A stretch of DNA of 20,556 nt from JABFRJ01 sp031409695 (GTDB lineage: Bacteria; Pseudomonadota; Alphaproteobacteria; Rhizobiales; Hyphomicrobiaceae): positions 1 through 20,556 of the forward strand of contig JANNXS010000245.1 in assembly GCA_031409695.1 (NCBI GenBank). Direction: 5' to 3'. Shown in pieces: positions 14,727 through 20,556 of this stretch; positions within the stretch are counted from its first letter, which is position 1, and the number at the start of each line of letters is the position of its first letter. The position numbers and the translations under genes are program-made. The notes under the pieces were generated by a model, which saw nothing but the letters and a program-made list of their open reading frames with translations, was not told the DNA's origin and did not search any database.

Positions 14727-15236
14727 TCACGGCTTGGAAGAAGCGTAACTCTTGTCCGTCCACCCAAACACCGTGCGCGCCTCAATTTCCGCGATATCGG
14801 CAGGCCGCGCGAACGGCTCTGGTGCTGGTTCGCTTGCGGTGCGCGGGCGTCCGATCTCCGCGAAAAATCGATCTAGACCGCCAGGCGTCATGATCCACAA
14901 AAACGTCATGGGCTCAGGGTTAGGATTGAGGAAATGATGTTTTCGATTGATGCCAATGTAGACAGTCGAACCGCGCTGGATTGGATGTTCGACGCCGTCA
15001 AGGCGAGCGATACCCCGGCCGTCGAGCACGTGAATGATCTCTTCATTGTCGGCGTGCGTGTGTTCGCGGATAAAGGCGCCGGGCGCGACAGTCTGGGTGC
15101 CGATCGACAGGTTGGCTGCGCCGCCCGTCAAGGCTTGGCTTAGGATGTTGCGCACGTGACCGTTGGCCGGCACCGGTTGCCAGTGTTTGTCGCCCTCACC
15201 GGGGCCAATGACAAAGGCTTTTGCAAGTTCTGACAT
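14727..15236 (-). CDS. Cupin-domain protein
   Basis: This 169-residue protein has a single cupin barrel. Motif 1 (GAFIREHTHADNEEIIHVLDGRG) supplies H59, H61 and E65/E66, and motif 2 (INRKHHFLNPNPEP) supplies H100 or H101 as metal ligands. The C-terminal 50 residues (GGLDRFFAEIGRPRTASEPAPEP) lie outside the barrel. AGGGG lies about 6 bases before ATG 15236. Cupins include dioxygenases, isomerases and binding proteins, so no reaction can be assigned. The SDR gene directly downstream suggests a shared small-molecule oxidation route. Confidence 0.85.
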   Translation of the reverse strand: MSELAKAFVIGPGEGDKHWQPVPANGHVRNILSQALTGGAANLSIGTQTVAPGAFIREHTHADNEEIIHVLDGRGIARLDGVEHPIQRGSTVYIGINRKHHFLNPNPEPMTFLWIMTPGGLDRFFAEIGRPRTASEPAPEPFARPADIAEIEARTVFGWTDKSYASSKP

Positions 15237-15347
15237 TGGACCCCTGGGGCAACCTGCGGACCCTGTACGACATCAGGGCTGGTTTGGCGGCGGAATTGGT
15301 CTGAAATCAGCAATCACGTATCACACCTGCCGCGCGACAGCCGTTTG

Positions 15348-15394
15348 GGTGCCCCGTGCTTTTGCGGTGCCCCGTGCTTTGGGGTGTCCCGTGG
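15348..15394. repeat. 18-bp tandem repeat between peroxiredoxin and cupin genes
   Basis: Unit 1 (15348-15365) and unit 2 (15366-15383) share GGTGCCCCGTGCTTT exactly, and a degraded third unit (GGTGTCCCGTGG) begins at 15383. It lies just upstream of the cupin ATG-distal region and downstream of the peroxiredoxin stop, within a 174-bp intergenic stretch. No function is evident. Confidence 0.6.
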
Positions 15395-15410
15395 CGCTGC
15401 CGCAACCAAC

Positions 15411-15905
15411 TCAGAGCGCGCGGTCGATGAGTGAGCAGAGTGTCTCGGCGCTGGAGGCTTCTACGCCTGTACCTTCTTCGAGGCTCAACACCTTCACCAC
15501 GCCGTTGTCGATTGCCATGGCATAGCGACGCGAGCGAACGCCGAGGCCGCGGGCTGTCAGGTCAAGTTCAAGGCCGATTTTTTTGGCGAACTCGCCGCTG
15601 CCATCAGCCAACATCGCAAATTTGCCATCGGCGCCGATGTCCTTCGACCAGGCAGAAAGCACGAAGATGTCGTTGGTCGCGGTGCAGGCAACGGTCGTGT
15701 AGCCTTTAGCTTTGAGTTCTTCAGCGCGGACAACGAACCCCGGCGCATGCGTCTTGTGGCATGTCGGCGTGTAGGCGCCCGGCACAGCAAACAAAGCGAC
15801 CTTCTTGCCGCCGAACACTTCAGCCGTAGTTGCCGGCTTCGGTCCTTCAGCCGTCATAGTCATGAAAGTGACGTCCGGCAGTTTGTCGCCGACTTTGATG
15901 GTCAT
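15411..15905 (-). CDS. Prx5-type peroxiredoxin
   Basis: This 164-residue thiol peroxidase of the Prx5/AHP1 group reduces hydrogen peroxide and alkyl peroxides. The active-site motif PGAYTPTCHKTHAPGF carries the peroxidatic C49 with P42, T46 and the conserved following residues; the conserved ND (78-79) and a C-terminal RSRRYAMAIDNGVVKVL strand are also present. Two further cysteines (C74 and one near residue 158) are candidates for a resolving role. Glutaredoxin- or glutathione-dependent recycling is common in the group. ATG 15905 has GGAG 6 bases upstream. It is on the same strand as the cupin and SDR genes but 174 bp ahead, so probably a separate unit. Confidence 0.93.
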   Translation of the reverse strand: MTIKVGDKLPDVTFMTMTAEGPKPATTAEVFGGKKVALFAVPGAYTPTCHKTHAPGFVVRAEELKAKGYTTVACTATNDIFVLSAWSKDIGADGKFAMLADGSGEFAKKIGLELDLTARGLGVRSRRYAMAIDNGVVKVLSLEEGTGVEASSAETLCSLIDRAL

Positions 15906-15977
15906 GGAAAGCTCCGTTAATGAGGGTTTTGACTATGGCTCTATACGGGCTGACGCTGGAAAGACAAAGTACCGCGC

Positions 15978-16763
15978 TCAGGGCGTTTTAGGCTGTGGCG
16001 GTGCTGGGGCCGTCGCGGCCGGCGCTGTGGCGGGTGTCGCTCCAATGGCCGGACGGAACGCGTCGTCCGCTTTGGCTTTTGGCGTCGGTTTTGGCTTTGG
16101 CGCTGCGGGCGCAACCGGCGCCCCGGCAGCCGGTAAACCTGGGGTCGGTATAGCTGGCGTGACCGGTCTAGCGACTTTTGGCGCTGCGGCTGGCTTTTTG
16201 GCGACGGGTGCGACTTCGCCAGGAGCCGCGGCGGCTGGAAGTCGGGTGGCTGGAAGTGGGGCCCCTGGAGGTGGGGCCCCTGGAGGTGGGGCCCCTGGAG
16301 GTGGGGCAGGCGTCGGGGCTGTTTTTACAATCGCCTGTTTCGGTGCTGCAGGCTTGCGCGGCGCACTTGGTACGATGGGGCCAACCGTTGCGGCGGCGAC
16401 ACCCGCTGGCAGCGTAATGCCCGGCGATCCAGCGTCGATTGGCGCACCGGCCGCAGCTATGACCGAGGGGTCTTCAACAGGTTCCGGTCTCAGCACGACG
16501 ATCGGCTGATCTTGTGGACAGCGGAACCGGAACGTGCCGAGCAGGTCGAAATACTGCCGCACCTGCCGCAGCTGCTCTTTTGTGGCCGTGTCTTTGACCG
16601 CCATCGGGCCCTTGTCGATCAGTGCTTTGACACCTTTTTCGTCCAAAATCACCAATTCGCCCCGCAGCTTGCCGCAGGCCTCTGGGTCGAGCGGGCGTGC
16701 TTCAGCTACGGCAGACGCGAGGAGGCATAAGCCCAGGCTGATTGGCGCGATCGAACGCGGCAT
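15978..16763 (-). CDS. Secreted Pro/Ala-rich protein with a small conserved N-terminal domain
   Basis: This 261-residue protein starts with a signal peptide (MPRSIAPISLGLCLLASAVAEA, cleavage likely before RPLDPEAC). A compact domain follows at about residues 23-85 with two cysteines (C30 and C82), likely disulfide-bonded in the periplasm. The remaining 175 residues are low-complexity Pro/Ala/Lys, including three GAPPP repeats, typical of a flexible linker or wall-spanning tail. A GTG at 16769 could add two residues; GGAGG lies 5 bases before it. The gene is 61 bp behind tpiA on the same strand. I do not know its function. Confidence 0.75.
   Translation of the reverse strand: MPRSIAPISLGLCLLASAVAEARPLDPEACGKLRGELVILDEKGVKALIDKGPMAVKDTATKEQLRQVRQYFDLLGTFRFRCPQDQPIVVLRPEPVEDPSVIAAAGAPIDAGSPGITLPAGVAAATVGPIVPSAPRKPAAPKQAIVKTAPTPAPPPGAPPPGAPPPGAPLPATRLPAAAAPGEVAPVAKKPAAAPKVARPVTPAIPTPGLPAAGAPVAPAAPKPKPTPKAKADDAFRPAIGATPATAPAATAPAPPQPKTP
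16256..16310. repeat. 15-bp perfect tandem repeat inside the Pro-rich gene
   Basis: GTGGGGCCCCTGGAG repeats exactly three times (16256-16270, 16271-16285, 16286-16300) and a fourth partial copy begins at 16301. The unit is five codons, so copy changes keep the frame and vary the number of Gly-Ala-Pro-Pro-Pro units. Perfect identity implies recent expansion. Confidence 0.85.
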
Positions 16764-16824
16764 GTGCACTTAACCCTCCGAACCTTGCGCATTAAAACCT
16801 GGCGCTTGTCCAACGCGCTGTTAC

Positions 16825-17568
16825 TTACCGGTAGGCCGCAATGATCCCAAGAAAATCGTCCGCTTTGAGGCTCGCCCCCCCCACCAACGCCCCATTTACA
16901 TCGGCAATACCCATCAGCTCTTTGGCATTCGACGGCTTAACCGAGCCGCCGTAGAGGATGCGCATCTTTGCTCCCTCGGCGCCAAACGTCTTGGTCAGCG
17001 CAACTCGGATTGTCTTGTGTACTTCGCCAACGTCGGCGACTGTTGGCGTCAAACCCGTGCCGATCGCCCACACCGGCTCATAGGCGACGACGGTGGTCTC
17101 AGCGGTGCAGGCCGACGGCAGGGATCCAGCAACTTGCCCGAGAACGACCGCCAGTGTCTGTCCCGACTTTCGCTGGTCGATGGTTTCGCCGACGCACACA
17201 ATCGCCATCAATCCGGCGCGATGGACGGCTTCGGCCTTGGCTTTGATGGTCGCGTCGTCCTCGCCATAATTTGCACGGCGCTCCGAATGCCCGACAATCA
17301 CGGCTGTTGCGCCGGCATCCCTGAGCATTTCGGCCGACACGTCGCCGGTGTGCGCGCCCGCGGATTTTGCATGACAATCCTGCCCGCCAACGGAGACTTC
17401 AGACCCGGCCAATGCCTGCACGAGGCGATGTACCAGCGTCGCGGGCGGCGCAATCATGACGTCGCAGGCGAGTGATCCCAAACCCTGAGCCAGCTTGGTT
17501 GCCTCGGCAAGTGTGGCAGCTGTGCCGTTCATTTTCCAGTTGCCAGCGACGAGGGGGCGGAGGGGCAT
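16825..17568 (-). CDS. tpiA: Triosephosphate isomerase
   Basis: TpiA interconverts dihydroxyacetone phosphate and glyceraldehyde 3-phosphate in the cytoplasm. The 247-residue TIM barrel shows all catalytic residues: N10 and K12 in VAGNWKMNG, H94 in GHSERR, and E164 in VAYEPVWAIGTG. The phosphate-gripping YGGSVKPSNA motif and a final loop with GGASLK are also present. Length is standard. It is divergent from ppiD with 187 bp between the starts, and its transcript probably continues into the Pro-rich secreted protein. Confidence 0.96.
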   Translation of the reverse strand: MPLRPLVAGNWKMNGTAATLAEATKLAQGLGSLACDVMIAPPATLVHRLVQALAGSEVSVGGQDCHAKSAGAHTGDVSAEMLRDAGATAVIVGHSERRANYGEDDATIKAKAEAVHRAGLMAIVCVGETIDQRKSGQTLAVVLGQVAGSLPSACTAETTVVAYEPVWAIGTGLTPTVADVGEVHKTIRVALTKTFGAEGAKMRILYGGSVKPSNAKELMGIADVNGALVGGASLKADDFLGIIAAYR

Positions 17569-17755
17569 GGATCAGATCCCAGCTGTGCTTGCTTTGGCGA
17601 CGCCCGGTTCTTAATAGGAGGGCTGGCCGCGTCAACCCTCGACATACTGTCATGGCGGCACGACGCATCGAGATCCGACGCCGGGTGAGAACACGTGGCA
17701 TCATGGAATTCTATGCGTCGGCTGGACGTCGTCGCTCGCACACACGGGACCACAC
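17569..17755. other. Divergent tpiA/ppiD promoter region
   Basis: These 187 bases separate the start codons of two divergent genes and must hold both promoters. I see no -35/-10 pair good enough to name, and neither start has a strong Shine-Dalgarno. Confidence 0.5.
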
Positions 17756-19654
17756 ATGCTCGACAATTTCCGAAACGGCATCGCAGGCAAGATCGGGGTT
17801 TATGTCCTGTTCCCGCTCCTGATCGTCGGCCTTGCCTTCTTCGGCATCGAGGGCACTATGCGCAATACCGGCACCAAAGCGGTCGCCACCGTCGGTAAAG
17901 CCGAGATTTCGCCGGATGACTTCCAGCGCGCGTTCCAAAACCGCATGCGCCAGATGTCGCAACAGTTCGGTGGCCGCAATCTGACGCCCCAACAGGCCGC
18001 GATGTTTGGGATCGACCAGCAGGTGCTCAACGAGTTGATCGGCGCGGCAGCGCTCGACCAGCAGATCCGCGACATGGGCTTGACTGTCTCCGACGCGGCC
18101 ATTGCTGACAACATTCGATCTGAGCCGAGTTTCTTTGGCGCCGATGGCAAGTTTTCGAAATCACAGTTCGATGCGATCCTACGCGCCAACGGCCTGACGG
18201 AAGCAGGCTTTGTCGCCATGCGTCGCCGCGATGAGGCGCGTGAACAACTGACAGAGACAATCGCCGCGGCCGTTAAGGTGCCCCAGTCCTACATCGATCT
18301 GATGCATCGTAGCCGCGCCGAGCAACGCGTTGTTGAATATGTGACCATTGATGCAGACAAGGCAACCAAGGCTCAGGAACCGGACGACGCGGAGCTCAAA
18401 AAATATCTTGAGGCCAACAAGCGCAACTTCATGACGCCGGCTTTCCGCAAGGCGTCGATGCTCCTGCTGACCCGCAGTGGCGTCGTGGGCAAGGTCGCCA
18501 TCACCGACGAAGACGTGAAAACGAAATACGAAGAGACCAAAGCGACGTTCGATACGCCCGAAAAGCGAAAAATTCAGCAAGTGGCGTTCCCGGACAAAGC
18601 GGCAGCCGACAAGGCCTACGCAGAACTGTCCAAGGCAAAAAACTTTGCGGAAGCCGCAGCCAAACTTGGCTTCAAGGAAAAGGACATCGAACTTGGTGTT
18701 GTGACAAAATCCGAGATGATCGACCAGAAAGTCGCGACCGCCGCGTTTGCCCTGAAAAAGGATGAGGTCTCTCAACCCATCGAAGGGCAGTTCTCGGTCG
18801 TGATCGTACGCTCAACTGAGATTACCCCGGGCATCACCAAGACGTTCGATGACGTAAAGGCGCTGGTCAAGGACCGTCTCGCCGATGAGCGCGCCGGCCG
18901 CGAATTGCAGACCCTTCATGACCAGATCGAGACCGAACGCCTCGCGGGACGATCGCTTAAGGAAATTGGCGAGAAAATGAACCTCGTCTTCAAGGCAGTC
19001 GATGCCATCGACCGCACAGGCAAGGCGCCGGATGGCAAATTGATCGATGGCATTCCGGATGTGGCCAAAGTGATGGGCGCCGTATTCGGATCTGGCCAGG
19101 GCGTTGAGACCGATGCTGTTGATCTCGCAGATGGTGGCTATGCTTGGTATGATGTGCTCGGCATTACGCCTGAGAAAGAACGCGCGTTCGACGAGGTCAA
19201 AGCGGACCTCAAAACAGCGTGGCTTGAAGCTGACAAAACACTTCAAGTGGCCGCTGTGGCCGGCAAGTTCACAGAGCGTCTGACGAAAGGCGAAGCGTTC
19301 GAGGCCATTGCCAAGGAGGCGGGCGGCGAGATCAAGAAGACGTCAGGCTTCACGCGGGCCGTCACACCCGCCGGGCTCACCGCTGACATCGTGCGCCAAG
19401 TGTTCGGACTGCCAAAGGGAGCTGTGTCAAATTCGGCAACGGTCGACGGTAAATCGCGTATCGTGTTCCGCATCGGCGATGTGATCCCGGCCGCGGCCGC
19501 GACCAAAGAGGAGGCGGATCGTATCAAAGTCGAATTGGAGCGGAGCATGCAAGCCGATGCACTCAACGCTTACCTCCAAGGTCTGCAGGCGCGCTATGGC
19601 ACCTCGATCAACGCCGCCGCAGTGCAACAGACGCTCGGCCTGGAGCGTAAGTAA
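17756..19654 (+). CDS. ppiD: PpiD-like membrane-anchored peptidyl-prolyl isomerase/chaperone
   Basis: This periplasm-facing folding factor is anchored in the inner membrane and associated in other bacteria with SecYEG and emerging outer-membrane proteins. The 632 residues begin with a short cytoplasmic MLDNFRNGIAGK, one span at about 13-32, and a SurA-like N-terminal chaperone region (about 35-260, with FQRAFQNRMRQMSQQ). A parvulin-type domain spans about 270-360 (FAEAAAKLGF...VSQPIEGQFSVVIV), and a second SurA/PpiD-like region reaches the C-terminus. The parvulin signature is weak, as in many PpiD proteins that lack isomerase activity. ATG 17756 fits the conserved N-terminus. The rtcR ATG follows 30 bases after its stop. 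Confidence 0.88.
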   Translation: MLDNFRNGIAGKIGVYVLFPLLIVGLAFFGIEGTMRNTGTKAVATVGKAEISPDDFQRAFQNRMRQMSQQFGGRNLTPQQAAMFGIDQQVLNELIGAAALDQQIRDMGLTVSDAAIADNIRSEPSFFGADGKFSKSQFDAILRANGLTEAGFVAMRRRDEAREQLTETIAAAVKVPQSYIDLMHRSRAEQRVVEYVTIDADKATKAQEPDDAELKKYLEANKRNFMTPAFRKASMLLLTRSGVVGKVAITDEDVKTKYEETKATFDTPEKRKIQQVAFPDKAAADKAYAELSKAKNFAEAAAKLGFKEKDIELGVVTKSEMIDQKVATAAFALKKDEVSQPIEGQFSVVIVRSTEITPGITKTFDDVKALVKDRLADERAGRELQTLHDQIETERLAGRSLKEIGEKMNLVFKAVDAIDRTGKAPDGKLIDGIPDVAKVMGAVFGSGQGVETDAVDLADGGYAWYDVLGITPEKERAFDEVKADLKTAWLEADKTLQVAAVAGKFTERLTKGEAFEAIAKEAGGEIKKTSGFTRAVTPAGLTADIVRQVFGLPKGAVSNSATVDGKSRIVFRIGDVIPAAAATKEEADRIKVELERSMQADALNAYLQGLQARYGTSINAAAVQQTLGLERK

Positions 19655-19684
19655 CGGAGCGGTCGGTGGACGTCGTGTGGTCCC

Positions 19685-20556
19685 ATGAAACGCACCGTCG
19701 TTATCGGTTTCCTCGGCTCGACGCTTGACCAGGGCAAAACCCCGGATCGCTGGCAACGGTGGCGGCCGAGCGTTGCGCTGTGCATGCACGATGACCTGAT
19801 CGTCGATCGCTACGACATGCTGCACGGCACCAAGCACGAGGCATTGGCAAAGCGCATTGGTGCCGACATCGGAAAGGTCTCCCCCGAAACCGTCGTCAGA
19901 CCCCACGCGGTTGACCTCACAAACCCCTGGGATTTTGAGGAGGTCTATGCGCGACTGCACGATTTCGCGCGCAGCTATCCATTCGATCCCGACACAGAGG
20001 AGTATCTTGTCCATATAACCACGGGCACGCACGTGGCGCAGATCTGCTGGTTTTTGCTGACGGAAGCGAGAGCCATCCCAGGCCGCTTGCTGCAGGCTAA
20101 TCCGCCCGGTCGCGAAGGGGGCGCCGGCACCCACGCTGTCATTGATCTCGACCTGTCCCGCTACGATCGCATCGCCACCCGCTTCAAGGTCGAGCAGCAC
20201 GAGGCGACGTCGTTTTTAAAATCCGGTATCGAAACACTGAGCGCGGCCTTCAATGAAATGATCGCACACATTGAACAGGTTGCAATCCGCTCAAAGTCGC
20301 CCATTCTCCTGACCGGACCGACGGGCGCCGGTAAATCGCAACTCGCCAAACGTATCTATGAACTCAAGCATGCGCGGCACCAAGTGAAGGGCCCGTTTGT
20401 CGAGGTGAATTGCGCGACGTTGCGCGGCGACGCTGCCATGTCCACGCTTTTTGGCCACGTAAAGGGAGCCTTCACCGGCGCGCTATCGGATCGCGCAGGT
20501 TTACTGAGGGGCGCCAACACAGGCATTTTGTTTCTCGATGAGATCGGCGAACTTGG
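19685..20556 (+). CDS. rtcR: RNA repair transcriptional activator RtcR (3' partial)
   Basis: RtcR is a sigma-54 activator that switches on the rtcBA RNA ligase/cyclase operon when RNA is damaged. The 290 visible codons run off the window end. Residues 1 to about 185 match the RtcR CARF sensory domain: MKRTVVIGFLGS, NPWDFEEVYARLHDFARSY, HITTGTHVAQICWFLL and IDLDLSRYDRIA. The AAA+ domain then begins with Walker A GPTGAGKS, VEVNCATLRGDAAMSTLFGH, the sigma-54-contacting GAFTGA loop, and the Walker B start LFLDEIGEL. Missing are the rest of the AAA+ domain and the helix-turn-helix region. It follows ppiD by 30 bp. rtcB and rtcA are not in the window and would be expected just beyond. Confidence 0.95.
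   Translation, partial: MKRTVVIGFLGSTLDQGKTPDRWQRWRPSVALCMHDDLIVDRYDMLHGTKHEALAKRIGADIGKVSPETVVRPHAVDLTNPWDFEEVYARLHDFARSYPFDPDTEEYLVHITTGTHVAQICWFLLTEARAIPGRLLQANPPGREGGAGTHAVIDLDLSRYDRIATRFKVEQHEATSFLKSGIETLSAAFNEMIAHIEQVAIRSKSPILLTGPTGAGKSQLAKRIYELKHARHQVKGPFVEVNCATLRGDAAMSTLFGHVKGAFTGALSDRAGLLRGANTGILFLDEIGEL

Noticed and set aside
15805..16509. 234-codon plus-strand frame, very Gly/Ala-rich
   Set aside because: It is the antisense of the Pro/Ala-rich secreted protein. Low-complexity GC-rich DNA keeps the opposite frame open, and there is no ribosome-binding site.
1..20556. CRISPR array, tRNA, rRNA or complete insertion sequence
   Set aside because: No regularly spaced repeats, cloverleaf-like stretches, rRNA segments or transposase genes were seen. 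The tandem repeats present have no spacers.

Overview
The window reads as a moderately GC-rich alphaproteobacterial chromosome segment. Several things point that way: rseP directly upstream of bamA behind a dxr sequence, an RseP with one apparent PDZ domain, a dihydroorotase of the alphaproteobacterial type without the HxH motif, and a PpiD-like SurA_N/parvulin membrane chaperone near tpiA. The genus cannot be fixed from sequence reading alone.

Layout. 1-228 is an AT-richer foreign flank holding the 3' end of an unknown gene. It joins abruptly to a dxr gene that has lost its NADPH-binding half (to 998). Then come rseP (1125-2270), a 549-bp gap with a 24-nt palindrome, bamA (2820-5258), a block of consecutive hairpins, and lepA (5552-7354). 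The lpxD-fabZ-lpxA genes that usually follow bamA in this class are absent. 7355-8741 is a scar-like accessory stretch: two weak overlapping reading frames, a DUF433/DUF5615 toxin-antitoxin pair, a decayed internally deleted copy of lepA, and a possible truncated gene behind pyrC. pyrC (minus strand, 8742-10079) is followed at higher coordinates by a second, unrelated toxin-antitoxin pair (Phd/YefM-like antitoxin and VapC toxin) with a readable and apparently leaderless promoter.

10983-12401 (minus) is a tightly coupled three-gene operon: a DUF1330 protein, then the alpha and beta halves of a thiamine-diphosphate decarboxylase resembling sulfopyruvate/phosphonopyruvate decarboxylases. A multi-span GT87/DUF2029 membrane protein (plus) diverges from it. 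A minus-strand run follows: cupin and SDR (one likely operon), a Prx5-type peroxiredoxin, then tpiA with a secreted Pro/Ala-rich protein behind it. ppiD (plus, 17756-19654) diverges from tpiA, and the window ends inside rtcR, the CARF-domain sigma-54 activator of RNA repair.

How genes work together: RseP, BamA and PpiD all serve the envelope (intramembrane proteolysis, outer-membrane protein insertion, periplasmic folding). LepA acts on ribosomes, PyrC belongs to pyrimidine synthesis and TpiA to glycolysis. The most unusual points are the beheaded dxr, the lepA remnant bordering a toxin-antitoxin insertion, the compact vapBC promoter-operator, the DUF1330/ThDP decarboxylase operon, and the truncated RtcR, which predicts an RNA-repair operon nearby. 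I saw no tRNA, rRNA, CRISPR array or complete insertion sequence.
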